Shown: piece by piece, positions 25,502 through 35,705 of the stretch
Layout: each line of letters opens with the position of its first letter
Position numbering within the stretch: the first letter of the stretch is position 1
Assembly (NCBI GenBank): GCA_963210315.1
Contig: OY723284.1
Coordinates: forward strand, 372,001 to 436,000
Direction: 5' to 3'
Length of the DNA stretch: 64,000 nucleotides
Origin: Rhynchopus euleeides
Taxonomy: Eukaryota; Euglenozoa; Diplonemea; Diplonemida; Diplonemidae
The notes under the pieces: generated by a model
What the model was told of the DNA's origin: nothing
Seen by the model: the letters and a program-made list of their open reading frames with translations, nothing else
The model's database searches: none
Made by a program: the position numbers and the translations under genes

Positions 25502-27904
25502 TCACAGTGAGACCGTCGAACCACTCTCATCACTGGACTCCGGGTCAGCACCTTCCTGGAACCTGTTCTTCACATCCTTGTTGACGAAAAGCATTGCCCG
25601 CACGGACAGATTCTGTTCTGTGAGGCGGCGGCGCCTCTTGTTGCTGGTGAACACATGCATGCCAGAAAAGGCACTGTCAACATGTGTCACCACGCAACTC
25701 AGGCTCAGGACGAGATCGGCGAATGGTTTCAAAGAAGGCCAGTCCGCCTCATCCAGTGTGGACCAGTACGACCTGGCATTTCCAGCGAAAGAGTGCTTGT
25801 TCAGAGCCCACGTCTTGTACTCCTCTTCGACTGCCGGTGACCACCACAGGGGAAACGCAGAGCGCAGAGCGTCGACCAGCAGGTTCGCGTCCTCCACATG
25901 AAGTGTCACAACCGAAGGGTGGAGGAACTGCACACTCTCGAACATGGCGTGGTTCTTGTGGTTCTTGTAAGCATCTTCAATCTTTTTAGCCAAGCCGGTG
26001 GATGCACTGCGTTGCGATTCAGTCAATTCGACACCAGCATCATCAGCGACCTGTTCAGGATCGTTCAGAGAACGAACCAACCCGTCGAATATCGACTTTA
26101 TCGACTCGATTTGGGGGCTCTTGCGTGAGGTGTCGCAGAGACGGTCGCTTGCCGATGCCACGGGCCGCAATGCAGCCTCCATCAAACGGATGTCGCACCA
26201 CGCCTGGTCAACAGCCTCCCGAGGGCCGTTGAAGAGCTCCAGTAATTTTCTGGCAGACTCGCAGGCCTTGCTCTTGAAGGTGGCGCACTCCTCTGCCACA
26301 AAGCCCATGATGGCTGCCTGTCTCTCCGACACGTGAAGGACGTGACGATACGACGAGGTGTACCGAGTGCCGCCCGAGTTCACGAGGTTTTCGGCGTTGA
26401 CCTTTTCGACAACCTCCACACCGAGATGGTCGATGACGTCCTGGATGGTCGACAGCGTGATGATGTCATCGGGTATGTTGTGTGTCCTCAGTTCCGCCCG
26501 GTACTCCTCCAGAGTATCTGCTGCCTTCTTCGTAGTGAACAGCTGGTGGACATGCGCATCCCGCAGGCTCAGCATCTTCTTTCTCAAGAGGTCATGAGGC
26601 GCCGCAGACGGGGCCTGCAGGAGCTTCTTCTGGAAGCTGAGGTACCTCTCCGCACGAGTTGTTGCCTTGAACATCATCTGCTTAGTGAGGAGCAGTATGT
26701 TGTAGGCAGCGGGCATGGTCTGCAAGAAACACCTGACGGCGTTGTGCAGGCAGTGCCCAACGCACCAGACAACCTCGAGCTTCTCTGTCAAGCCCTTTAC
26801 TCCGGCGACGTTGTATGACGCCCGATCCAGGAGAACATACCGGGCAGAAGGGAACTTCTCTGCGACACGGGCAAGGATATCGTGCATCGCCCCGGAGGTG
26901 ATGGTGGTACCATCCTCCAGCCAGAACGTATCCACCCACACATCCGAAGTGACGGCCCGCACCCCGACAATCTGGTTGCGGACGGAGGTGCCGTCGATAG
27001 CCACCCCTGTGGAGCGTTTGACAACAGCATCCACGAATGCCAGGTCCTCCTTGAGAACCTGCGCGAATGATGCACTGATGCGCTTGCATTTCGGGAAGGT
27101 CTCGAGGATATGACGACGGATAAACACCGCCATCCAGGATGCCTGGGTGTCTGTGAGGCCACCGTACGCACATGCAGCGGCAAAATCCTTCTTCATGGCC
27201 TGCAGAGAAGAGCCCCCCGCTGACGTGACACTCGGGACTTTCGTCGGGACACTCGGGACGTCGTCGGCCTCGGCATCGGTGCTGTCAGCACCATCATCAT
27301 GACGCCTGCAGGCGTCATCATCCTTCTTCTCCGCAGGCTTGCATCCCTGGTGGCGGGCCGTCCTGGCGTGCGCCGAGAGGGCGTCCATGTGCACGACTTC
27401 ACGCATCTGCCAGAATGGGAAGGACGTGACAAACAAGGCAATCAAGGACCATACCTTCTCGCACCAAGTGTCAAAAATGATCTTGTCCGCAGGATCATAG
27501 CCTGCTGCGATCAGGATGTCGCGCATCGGCTTTGCGGTGATTTCCCGCACTGTGCAGAGGGTGTACCCCATCTTCTCCAGGGCGGCGCGGTGCTCCTTCC
27601 ACACGAAGGCCGGGGTCACATTCGCCTTATGCGACCGCGTATTCTTCGCAGGGCTCTTCTCTAGCTCTTGCGACAGCTGGCGCGCCGGGACAGCCACCGA
27701 CGTGGCCTTCTTCCCCGCTGGCTTCTGACCGGGCTTCTTGGCTGCTGCCTTCGTCGCAGTCGGCGTTGTCGGTTCCGCAGGTTTTGGTGCTGTCGAAGCC
27801 GCGGGAGCACTCGCAACGACTGTCGATCTCGCACGCTTATTATCGCGGGAATTGGCTGGTCGCTGCCCCTGGCTGCTCGAGGTTCTCTTGCCCGCCGGCG
27901 GCAT
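25502..27904 (-). CDS. hAT-superfamily transposase (800 aa)
   Basis: It cuts and rejoins the ends of its transposon in the nucleus. The ATG at 27904 opens a basic, Ala/Pro/Thr-rich N-terminus (NKRARS, possible nuclear signal). Residues about 100-165 form a conserved-looking region of W/C-rich helices, followed by an acidic linker. The RNase H-like core shows the first catalytic Asp in VAIDGTSV (near 302) and the second in VLLDRASYN (near 358), then the hAT-type C-x2-H motif CVGHCLHNAV (near 380). The C-terminus resembles the hAT dimerisation domain: WPSLKPFADLVLSLS, VDSAFS in place of the usual SER-FS, and KRRRRLTEQNL. An N-terminal BED zinc finger is not evident. The frame is uninterrupted. 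Assignment to hAT is firm at the ends, moderate in the core; the catalytic Glu was not located. Confidence 0.88.
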   Translation of the reverse strand: MPPAGKRTSSSQGQRPANSRDNKRARSTVVASAPAASTAPKPAEPTTPTATKAAAKKPGQKPAGKKATSVAVPARQLSQELEKSPAKNTRSHKANVTPAFVWKEHRAALEKMGYTLCTVREITAKPMRDILIAAGYDPADKIIFDTWCEKVWSLIALFVTSFPFWQMREVVHMDALSAHARTARHQGCKPAEKKDDDACRRHDDGADSTDAEADDVPSVPTKVPSVTSAGGSSLQAMKKDFAAACAYGGLTDTQASWMAVFIRRHILETFPKCKRISASFAQVLKEDLAFVDAVVKRSTGVAIDGTSVRNQIVGVRAVTSDVWVDTFWLEDGTTITSGAMHDILARVAEKFPSARYVLLDRASYNVAGVKGLTEKLEVVWCVGHCLHNAVRCFLQTMPAAYNILLLTKQMMFKATTRAERYLSFQKKLLQAPSAAPHDLLRKKMLSLRDAHVHQLFTTKKAADTLEEYRAELRTHNIPDDIITLSTIQDVIDHLGVEVVEKVNAENLVNSGGTRYTSSYRHVLHVSERQAAIMGFVAEECATFKSKACESARKLLELFNGPREAVDQAWCDIRLMEAALRPVASASDRLCDTSRKSPQIESIKSIFDGLVRSLNDPEQVADDAGVELTESQRSASTGLAKKIEDAYKNHKNHAMFESVQFLHPSVVTLHVEDANLLVDALRSAFPLWWSPAVEEEYKTWALNKHSFAGNARSYWSTLDEADWPSLKPFADLVLSLSCVVTHVDSAFSGMHVFTSNKRRRRLTEQNLSVRAMLFVNKDVKNRFQEGADPESSDESGSTVSL

Positions 27905-29885
27905 AGTTCTGTGCCGTGTCCTGTCGGATGGTGAATTTAATTACAACCCCGTGTAATTGTGATTGCATACGCGAACGAAGGAAATTGCAGGACACGCTGC
28001 TCACCGGAGGGCAGCATCAGCACCACTTCGGCTATCCGCGTGGTAGGAACACAAGGCGGAGCGGGGATGCGAGGGGTGGTGCTATGGGCGGAGGACGCGC
28101 GTCTGACCGCCGAAGTGGATATGACCGGACGGTACCGCGGCGCACGGGACTGGTGGACTTCGACGGATCGACCTGAAATGACGTGGACCGGTAACAACGA
28201 GCAGGCATCACTCGAGCTTCCACACCTCAAACGACGTGGAAAGTGCTTAACGGGCGGGCGGTCCTTCTTTTCCGGGTCACCTCGACGGCCTCCGACAGCG
28301 GCAAGGACGTGCTAAGTGTTGGACCACCTTCATTTGGTTCGAATTTTTAAAATGTGGAAATCGTGGGCAAGCAGCAAGTACTGTGCTGTGGGGGACAGAA
28401 TCGACGTGTTTCTTTGAAGAAACAACAACCTGCGGGTTACCTCTGGGGTCGATGTCCAAAGGGACGCGACACCAAGGGGGTGCCACACCGCTCGTGTTGG
28501 GAATTGGGTTTCTTCACCTTCGGTGAAGGCGGAGTGTTCATATAAGCAAAATTTACGTACACAAGCAGCGCTCAACCATACACCAGCAAACCAAGCAGGT
28601 AGCTGCCGAAGGATCGGTTCGTGCACCTGAGTCTGTACTCTATCTGATCTATTCCGGCTTTTCATGCTTGTCCTTTCAGGCCGGAGGTCTCTCTCTCAAG
28701 GCATGTAGTCATTCTCCCTTTGCCACAGACCAGTGGGAGTGTGTTTATGTGGAGTCACCTAGAGTCACAGTTATTCGGTGCCACCACGAGAGAGAGTCCA
28801 GATTCAGACCGTGTGTCATCCTCTTCCACGGCCAGGCAGAGCTTGCGCGGGGGCAAGATGGCTGAGTTGCCGGGCGTCTACAGATGCTCCACACACACGA
28901 CGAGCGCCAGCAGGAGTACTGGTTTCCGACCGATTCCCGACCACCTCTAATTCCACAAGGGCGCAGGCAGCCATATGGGGGTTTTCATTCCATTCCCAGA
29001 CATCCGAACATAGTCACCTAGGGGGGCCACCACGCAAGGCCGCTGACATGCACAGTCTCACGCCGCTTTGTGTACGTAAATCTGCACCCAAAGTTGCCCT
29101 GCCCCACCGCCCCCCAACCGCCCGGTAGGTAAGACCCTCGGGGTGCTGCATCCCCATCATCGGGTCACCTAAACTTTCGGCAAAAAAGCACTCCGTCTTG
29201 AATGTTTATTTTACAATTCTGAAAAAGAAAAGCAGCGAAAATCAAGGCAACAAGGCAGCAATGCGATGGGTGCATGAGCTTGCATGGGGGTGGGGGCAGA
29301 GGGCGGGGCCAGGGCTGGGGTCAGGGGAATGGGCTGTTCAGTGGAGGTTCTGAGTACGGCCGCCAAGGCGTCTTCTGCCTTTCCGGCTCTCATTACTCAC
29401 AGATGCAGAATCCTTAGGAAATCGATAAATTTTGGCCGCAAAAAGACGACACCACCGAAAAGTCACCCAAAAACGTCGAGAAACCTGTTTCTGGGCCTAT
29501 TTTGCACCCAGAAACACGTTTTTGAGCCTCTGTGAAAAATCCGATTTTTTCACATTTTTCGCGATTTTCGCATTGTCCTCGCCCAGCCAAAAATCGATTT
29601 TTGGCTGGGAAATGCAGGGAAATGCAAAAAATCAACGAATTACGCCGTTTTAACCCCTTTCGTGCACTTTTTGGTCCTACAAGGGGGAATATGGGGTGTT
29701 GGGCCCCCCTACGACTTGTGTTTTTTTTTGGCTGAGGCGCCCCTGAGGAGCCCCTGAGGCGCCCCTCAGGAGCCCTTCAGGAGCCCCTGAAACGCCCTTT
29801 TTTTTTCCAGGGGCGTTTCAAGGGCGTTTCAGGGGCTAAGGAAAAGTTTCACGGGCGAAACGCCATTTTTGACCGATTTTTTCCC
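27905..29885. other. Non-coding interior of the hAT element
   Basis: No frame here has a domain. The first 500 bp after the transposase start should hold its promoter. Near 29430-29660 a short-period mix of ttttt-cac and cgattt words occurs, and 29735-29880 carries repeated gcccctgagg / ggggcgtttc words that fit subterminal binding repeats. Confidence 0.55.
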
Positions 29886-29927
29886 CGCCCTTTTTCCCCT
29901 TTTTTTTCCAAGGGCGGTACATCTATG
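29886..29927 (-). repeat. Right terminal inverted repeat of hAT element
   Basis: 42 bp, exact reverse complement of the left end, followed by the duplicated ACTCAT. Confidence 0.93.
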
Positions 29928-30099
29928 ACTCATGATATGTGGGTCTGGTCCAGGGATAGTCATGGGAGAAGATGCCTGGGAGGCATACACCATGCCACCC
30001 TACTCACCCACCCAGCGGCACCCTCCCCGTTCAAAAACCCGTTCTTTTGAATGTTTGGAGTTTGTGCGGATCGCAGTGGGGTCATTTTGGCCATGGGGT

Positions 30100-30919
30100 G
30101 ATTCCGGTCCGGATGGACTTTTGGCCCCCCACTTTTCGACTCTGACAGCACCTGGAGGGCACCAGGTGGCCTAGCGGCCACCTGATGACCCTCAGACCAG
30201 CCCACCCCCGTGTTTAGGGGGGGACTTAAACACGGGGGGTCCCAGGTACGGCTTGTATTCAAAGTTTCAAACCGTGGAATTTGGAAAACCCCGACCCGGC
30301 TTCTATTCCATTATACGTCTTGTATTCGAACCCCCCCAGGAAGCTTGCACAACAATTCTCCGAAGAAAACGCGTTCTGAGACACCGGCGACGCGAGCCCG
30401 ACAAAGAACAAATAATTCGAACAAGGGGTGGCGGGGCACTTGGGCTGGTGTGGTTTGGACAGCGGCTGAGTACACAGGCATTCGCTGAACTACACTAGGG
30501 CTCCATCCCGAAGGAGAGCTTGGTGGCGGGATAGAGGCAGTTCATTGTGCAACTAGTGACGAACGTTCAGAGAACGTTGCCAAGGTTGGAGCTCCGGACT
30601 CCTGGCAAACATCATCCTCTTGTGCACACAAGAGGCAGTGGTGATCGGGGTATCACACAGCACTTCGTGACGGTCGAGGCTGACCGAAGCCGCCAGGTCC
30701 ACGAAGGTGTGTGATGGGGGAGGTGGGGAAGGAGGAGAAAATCACCGTCCTGTCAGCGTGCAGCACACTCGCTTCAGATGTGCTGAGAGAAGATTATCAC
30801 CGTGCGGTAAATGTCGGTTATCACATCTCTCAACACATTCACATGAATTGGGCAGACGCAAAGAACGGGAAGACTGTCGTACAATTACCCACCGTTGGCC
30901 AGTCTCTGGCCATACAGTG
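30100..30919. repeat. 3' flank of DUF4116 copy 2, shared with 62040-62898
   Basis: From gattccggtccggatggact through the word ggcttgtattcaaa to the gene end, this block matches 62043-62898 almost base for base, apart from differences around the TIR-like end near 30240 and a short stretch near 30880. The first half is absent at copy 1, so copies 2 and 3 share the more recent duplication. Confidence 0.8.
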
Positions 30920-32875
30920 TCACTGATGCCCAAAGACCTGCTGGTATGACCAATGCACAAAGACCCACACAAGGAACAACTCACACCCAATGATACACAA
31001 AAATGGGAAGGCCAGCAGGAGATTGTGCAGCCAGGCCATCGCCGTGAAGAGGCGGTAATGGCGGACTTGCGGCTCGGCGTGCTGCAGCACACCATCACCC
31101 GAGCGCAGCACGGCAGCCGCCACGACCCACTCGTCGTCCTGATGGTGCGGGGCGTGTGCCAGGTTGTGCCCGTCGAGGCACACGCAGTACAGCGCCATGT
31201 TGCGGTGCGTGCGGAGCTCCACCGAAGCGTGCTGGAACATCGTCGGGTCCTTCCACACCGCAAGGCGGACCAGCTCCCACTCGCCACGCACCGCCTCCGT
31301 GCAGTGCTCCAGGGCACCGCCGTGTGTCTGCAGGGCCAGCTTCGCAAGGGAGCGTCGGGACTTCAGCTTCGTGTCGGTGAAGGCGAAGCAGCCGCCGTGC
31401 TGCTGCACACAGCGCTGCACAAACCCTGCTTTGCGACGCAGGGACCTCGTTGCAAACTCAAACGCACGATAGTCACGCGACACGGCAAACGTCACCAGCT
31501 CTTCGTCCGCACGCAGCGACGCCAGAGCATGGGCCAGCATCAGCGGGTCGCGCTTCACTGCTTCCAGCACCACATCCCGCATCCCCCTGACGCGTGGCGT
31601 CGCCCACTCGAAGTTGCTGGGGCACATACCGATGCACTCCAGCACGAAGGCTGCATCCCCACGGAGGCTCTCTCCTGCATGGCGTAGGGTCTCCCGTGGT
31701 GTGGTGCGCACTGCCTGCAGCACCACGTCCCGGTCCTGCTGCAGTCGCGGGCTGGCATATTCCAACATATGGCCATTCAACCCCACAGCCGCTAACGCAA
31801 TGTTACGGTTGTCCCTCAGATGCTTGGGTGCATGTTTGAAGGCATATTTGGAAGCCTTCACCACACGGAGGACAAAGTCGACGTCATTCGCAAACTTTTT
31901 GAAGCACGGCTCGGAAAAGAGACCCCATGCACCACCCGTGACCGCCTTGTGTGCAAGGTCCTTGTCCTTCTTCAGGCGGTCACTGGCATAAGGGAACCCA
32001 TAGCCATTCTGCGAAACAGCAGCACGCACCACCTCCTCGTCATCCTGCAGCTCAGCCACTGCACTCCGCAGGGCGTACCCTCCCTTGCGTACACACTGCA
32101 GCACAAAGTCACGGTCTGAACGCAACTCTGCAGCTGCATAGACGAAATCTCTCCCAGAGAACGTCACGGAGTTGAGCACGACCTCCCGGTCGCTGCGGAG
32201 CTCCTGTGTCGCGTACTGCAGGAACGCCCCGCTCCGCTTCACAGCACGCAGCATGAAGTCACGGTCACCGTGCAGCTCGGTGAAATTCCGAATACGGTGA
32301 CAATCAGAGCCGTAGTAGGCACGGAAGGCCAGCTCGAACACTCTCTCGTCCCGCATCACGTCGGCTGTGGCATGCACCACCACTTCCCTGTCGACGGCCA
32401 TCGCAAGGAGCACGAACTGCACGTCGTTCCGCAGACGGTGGGTGGCATGTGCAAAGTTGCTGGAGGAGATCTTGATTGCCGCCATCACACACTGCTCGTC
32501 GTTCCGCAGACGGTGGGTGGCATGTGCAAAGTTGCTGGAGGAGATCCCGATTGCCGCCATCACACACTGCTCGTCGTCGCGTACAAACTCGGGTGTGCTG
32601 CTGAACTCCACACTCTGGGAGCAGATGTCGTCGAGGAAGCCCGTTGCCTGGATCTCCACCTCCAGCACACACCCGCCGTACAGAGCAGCGCACTGCGACA
32701 CCTCCTCGTCGGCACTGGGCTCAACCCGCTCCCCGTCGACGAAGAAGGCGGTGCTGCGTGGACACACCCCGAGCGCGTCTGCGGCACGTTCGCACAGCGA
32801 CGCCAGCGTGTCGTCATCCAACACCTCCACAACATGTTGAGCCTGTGTGGCGGGGTCCGCAACAAACACCTCCAT
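30920..32875 (-). CDS. Ubiquitin-like / DUF4116-repeat protein with hydrophobic tail, copy 2 (651 aa)
   Basis: It has the same plan as copy 1: a ubiquitin-like N-terminus (MEVFVADPATQ, residues 1-78), an array of about twelve DUF4116-type units and a hydrophobic C-terminal tail. It carries units absent from copy 1, such as the stretch with SGAFLQYATQELRSDREVV, so copies differ by unit number. Two neighbouring RNDEQCVMAAI units are almost identical, as in copy 1. Sequence identity between copies is very high in the C-terminal half. The 5' flank is shared for only about 50 bp beyond the ATG, which bounds the duplicated block near 32925. Single exon, intact. Molecular role unknown; a peripheral or membrane-anchored scaffold is an inference from the repeats and tail. 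Confidence 0.88.
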   Translation of the reverse strand: MEVFVADPATQAQHVVEVLDDDTLASLCERAADALGVCPRSTAFFVDGERVEPSADEEVSQCAALYGGCVLEVEIQATGFLDDICSQSVEFSSTPEFVRDDEQCVMAAIGISSSNFAHATHRLRNDEQCVMAAIKISSSNFAHATHRLRNDVQFVLLAMAVDREVVVHATADVMRDERVFELAFRAYYGSDCHRIRNFTELHGDRDFMLRAVKRSGAFLQYATQELRSDREVVLNSVTFSGRDFVYAAAELRSDRDFVLQCVRKGGYALRSAVAELQDDEEVVRAAVSQNGYGFPYASDRLKKDKDLAHKAVTGGAWGLFSEPCFKKFANDVDFVLRVVKASKYAFKHAPKHLRDNRNIALAAVGLNGHMLEYASPRLQQDRDVVLQAVRTTPRETLRHAGESLRGDAAFVLECIGMCPSNFEWATPRVRGMRDVVLEAVKRDPLMLAHALASLRADEELVTFAVSRDYRAFEFATRSLRRKAGFVQRCVQQHGGCFAFTDTKLKSRRSLAKLALQTHGGALEHCTEAVRGEWELVRLAVWKDPTMFQHASVELRTHRNMALYCVCLDGHNLAHAPHHQDDEWVVAAAVLRSGDGVLQHAEPQVRHYRLFTAMAWLHNLLLAFPFLCIIGCELFLVWVFVHWSYQQVFGHQ

Positions 32876-33598
32876 CGGGACGGGACAGCCTCACTCCACC
32901 TGCTGTTGGTGGTGTGCATGTGTGTTGAAAAGCAACACCCTTGATCCGAATCAAGATACGTGCACCGTCCCTCAGGCTGACAAATGAAAGGATGGGAGCG
33001 AGGGTGGCACGAAGGGGGCTGCTGTGGCTGTCTTGCCACGTTGTGACCCTACTCCTCACGCCTGGACCCGGAGCGGCACACCGAACCATACTACGCTTCG
33101 ATTGTTCCGCACAAGGGGCAAGATACACATACCCGGTACCAAACTCTCTTCGGCAACAGGCATGCATGGATGCCGACACATGCCACACATGTATCATGCA
33201 GGACGTTGGTATTGGAGACAAGGCACCATGTGCGACAGGCTTGCCTTGTGGTTGCCCTCATCAGGGAGAGGGTACGCCCGTCATGCGTGGGCTCCCAACC
33301 TTGCTGCCGCCTGGCACAACTGGTGCTGCGCAGAGGAGCATGGGCACAGTGCGCAGACGTTGGTGCCACGTTACATATACAAACAGCGGAAAGAGGGAAT
33401 CAAGGCCCCCAACAATCTCACGGTGCTGCACGGGCTGTGCTACGTCATTGGAAGGGAAGGTGTTCACAGCCCACGGTCAGCAGGTGACAGTGTGGATGTT
33501 TGGACTCCCTGCGGTATGAAACAAAAAGACGTCAGTTGGGGCAACACTTACCATCGCACATGTCTCACGGTGGCAAGTGCTGCAAGGCCTGTGCCTGC
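32876..33598. other. Gap with several open plus-strand frames, no supported gene
   Basis: Three overlapping plus-strand frames of 105-238 codons cover 32941-33740. None shows a domain, and the longest runs into the antisense of the cystatin gene. The window around 33360 (RYIYKQRKEG) has a faint likeness to the frame in the foldback arm at 17750, not enough to call. Confidence 0.4.
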
Positions 33599-33895
33599 TC
33601 AAGCCGTCGGCTCGAAGAACTCCAGAGAGTCAGCACCAGCCTTCGACAGCACACCAGCAACAGACACGTCACCCGAGAGGGGCTTGTGGGCACGCACGTG
33701 CACGGCCTTGTCGTCACCGACGTTGACCTTCACGAAGTAGTTGGTGCCCGCCACCGTCTGCGTCCTCACGCTGACGGGGTCGAACGTGGCGTACGTCGCC
33801 CCAGACTGCGCCTCCACGGCACCCTTCAGCCCGACGAACAGCGTCTTCTCCTCCGCAGTCACGTCACGCGCAGCGCCGGTGCCACCGAGGGACAT
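33599..33895 (-). CDS. Cystatin (stefin-type cysteine protease inhibitor, 98 aa)
   Basis: Type 1 cystatins block papain-like cysteine proteases by wedging three loops into the active site. All three are visible: the N-terminal Gly pair (MSLGGTGAA), the first hairpin as QTVAGTNYF (family consensus QxVxG), and the second hairpin region AHKPLSG. The flanking NYFVKVNVGDDKAVHVR is close to animal stefins. Length (98 aa) matches the family, and the lack of a signal peptide points to an intracellular inhibitor. It is a single exon with an ATG at 33895. Neighbours give no operon-like hint. The identification is firm. Confidence 0.95.
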   Translation of the reverse strand: MSLGGTGAARDVTAEEKTLFVGLKGAVEAQSGATYATFDPVSVRTQTVAGTNYFVKVNVGDDKAVHVRAHKPLSGDVSVAGVLSKAGADSLEFFEPTA

Positions 33896-34254
33896 TGTGT
33901 TGTTTGGTTGTGTGAAAAGGCCGAGAGTCTGTGGCGAGGGGGCAGTGTTGGTGTGAAGGCTGGCAAGTCATCATACACAGCGCGCGCGCAGCGAACACGT
34001 GGCAAACGGTACAAGTTACATCGTTCCATCCAGGGTTCTACGGACCATGCCTTCAGTTTTTGCCCCTGGCCTGTGTACCAAGCCAGGATAGGAAGGAGAG
34101 CTTGGTGGCGGGATAGAGGCCCACAATCCCGTGATTGTGCTGTCACATTGTGACATCTTGTCGGAGTCGAGCTAAGCAGAGAGCTGCCAGCTGGTTGTTG
34201 TCACTCGCGCAGAACCCTGTGACACTCCACCACCCACACAACACCCACAGACAC

Positions 34255-34351
34255 CGGTGGGCTAGGACCCGTGCAGGGTTAACCCGCCTTGAAAAGTGAT
34301 CAACACCCACACCCACACCCACACCCACACACACACACACACACACACACC
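34255..34351 (+). repeat. Solo LINE-type 3' stem-loop with CA tail
   Basis: GGTGGG pairs with CCCGCC (one G-U), and inside it ACCC pairs with GGGT around GTGCA-type loop bases; TTGAAAAGTGATCAACACCC and a long CACCCACACA tail follow. It is read in plus orientation, opposite to the LINE at 38-46 kb. Confidence 0.65.
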
Positions 34352-34489
34352 ACCAGGGTTTAGCTAGCCCTGGTCCGATTATCCCCGGTTCTTCGCTGAA
34401 GAGACGCGGCCGGGGGGAGGGGTACGAAGAGTACGCGTCGAAACCGGTGTCACGTCGTGTTGGGGAATCCTTCGGGAGTGCGATACTGA

Positions 34490-34558
34490 AGGGGAGGTGC
34501 TACTGCCCGTGCAGGGCGACACCGCCTTAAAACTTGATAACCACACACACACACACCC
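34490..34558 (+). repeat. Solo LINE-type 3' stem-loop with CA tail, variant
   Basis: Outer arms GGAGGTG / CACCGCC (one mismatch) and inner arms GCCC / GGGC replace the ACCC / GGGT pair of the other copies, keeping pairing. The tail is TTAAAACTTGATAACCACACACA. It begins a few bases after the stop codon of the minus-strand gene at 34569. Confidence 0.65.
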
Positions 34559-34568
34559 TCCGTTGAGC

Positions 34569-35705
34569 TCAGTCGGACTTTGCAGCTGGAGACGCCGCCT
34601 TCGCACCCCCCTTCTTCTTGCCCTTCTTCCCTCCGGACTTCTTGCCGCCTTTGACTCCCTTGCCACCCCCACCCTTCGCGCCTTTCGCACCCTTGAACCC
34701 CTTCTTCCCCGCAACCTCCGGCTGCTGTGCCCCGAACAGACGCCTTCGCTTGATGTCCTGCTCCCCACCTTCTAAGCTGTTGGCCTCTGTGAGCATGGCA
34801 AGCCGGGTCTGATACGCCTCGAGGCGCTGCTGCAGCTGCTCGGGTGTGAGCACCGCCTCAACCTCACTCACCTGCTTTGCATACAGCTTTTTGTTCGGGG
34901 TGAAGTCACAGAACCTCTCCCGGAGTGACGCCACCGCCTTGTTCAGCGCGGCCTGCATCGTCAGCCCTTCGGTGCACAGCACAACCGGCTCGCGCGACGC
35001 AGCTAGCCTGGACACCACCAGGGGCACCCCTGCACCGGCCATCTCCTCCCTATCCGCCTCCTTCTTCCCCTCCCCCCCGCCGGGGGGGAGAACGCCTGGC
35101 GGGTGCGAAGCCTCTGCCACCGCCGCCCCACCGAAGGCACTACTCTGCAGGTCCACCTGCTGCCTAGGTGCGGTGGCGGATGCAGGTTCCTCCTTCACAC
35201 GTGGGGCCTCCTGGGGTGGTGCAGCGGAGGTTAGCCTAGGAGATGTCGCACTCTCGTGGGGTGCGTCGTCGTCGTCATCAGCGTCGTCAATGGAGATGTA
35301 CTCGCGTGTGGGTGGGCCGCTCCCAGCAGAGGTGGCGGGTTGCGCAGCGGATGCAGCCGCCAGGTCTCTCCTGGCAGCTCGGATGACCTTCGGGTTCCTG
35401 CTCCAGAAGAGGACGGTCCGCGGTGGGGTGAGTGACACTGCGCCATCAGGGGGTGCGCTAGCGGGTCCAGCGCCTGGGCCCCTGTCGCGGACCCACATGG
35501 TGCCCTTCTGGAGCTGCCCGAGGATTGCCTTGACGACTGGGGCATCGCCCTGCGCCTCCCCGGACCCGACCCGGGCCCAGCCTAGGGCAGACGTGTCGGG
35601 GCGCCCAAGCGAGGGGATAACGACCCACTCCACCCGGTGCGACGCACCCGATACCTCCACGGTGTGCACAGTCCCATTCTTCGCCCGGACGTAAATTTTG
35701 CCCAT
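34569..35705 (-). CDS. Protein of unknown function with Lys/Gly-rich tail (378 aa)
   Basis: The ATG at 35705 (MGKIYVRAKNGTVHTVEVSG) is chosen over the longer frame because just upstream lies a C tract followed by TATCTCAG, an excellent splice acceptor, and the upstream residues are proline low complexity. Residues 1-130 look globular (IYVRAKNGTVHTVEV, VLFWSRNPKVIRAARRDL). An acidic run (DDADDDDD near residue 150) and a low-complexity linker follow. Residues about 255-330 are helical (KLYAKQVSEVEAVLTPEQLQ). The last 55 residues are a Lys/Gly/Ala tail of the type seen in H1-like and nucleolar proteins, suggesting nucleic-acid binding. No family recognised. Single exon. Confidence 0.7.
   Translation of the reverse strand: MGKIYVRAKNGTVHTVEVSGASHRVEWVVIPSLGRPDTSALGWARVGSGEAQGDAPVVKAILGQLQKGTMWVRDRGPGAGPASAPPDGAVSLTPPRTVLFWSRNPKVIRAARRDLAAASAAQPATSAGSGPPTREYISIDDADDDDDAPHESATSPRLTSAAPPQEAPRVKEEPASATAPRQQVDLQSSAFGGAAVAEASHPPGVLPPGGGEGKKEADREEMAGAGVPLVVSRLAASREPVVLCTEGLTMQAALNKAVASLRERFCDFTPNKKLYAKQVSEVEAVLTPEQLQQRLEAYQTRLAMLTEANSLEGGEQDIKRRRLFGAQQPEVAGKKGFKGAKGAKGGGGKGVKGGKKSGGKKGKKKGGAKAASPAAKSD

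Larger units (their letters stand above)
25095..29927 (-). mobile_element. Complete hAT-like DNA transposon (4.83 kb)
   Basis: Perfect 42-bp terminal inverted repeats (25095-25136 and 29886-29927) start CATAGATGTACCGCCC, and the 6 bases ACTCAT lie directly outside both ends (25089-25094, 29928-29933). Both ends are followed inwards by many gggcg / ggggcgtttc words, like the subterminal transposase-binding repeats of hAT elements. One intact transposase gene sits inside. The 2 kb between the transposase ATG (27904) and the right end hold no second gene I can support. hAT elements usually make 8-bp duplications, but 5-6 bp families are known. Intact ORF, perfect repeats and a clean duplication suggest recent activity. 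Confidence 0.9.
33896..34568. other. Intergenic; two LINE-type 3' tails and a dispersed repeat word
   Basis: No gene. At 34095 the word ggagagcttggtggcgggat recurs from the DUF4116 3' flanks (also 19208, 30513, 62479). Two stem-loop plus CA-tail units follow at 34255 and 34490. Confidence 0.6.

Noticed and set aside
33024-33740. A 238-codon plus-strand frame between DUF4116 copy 2 and the cystatin gene
   Set aside because: It overlaps two other open frames, shows no domain and ends antisense to the cystatin; GC-rich sequence here leaves many frames open by chance.
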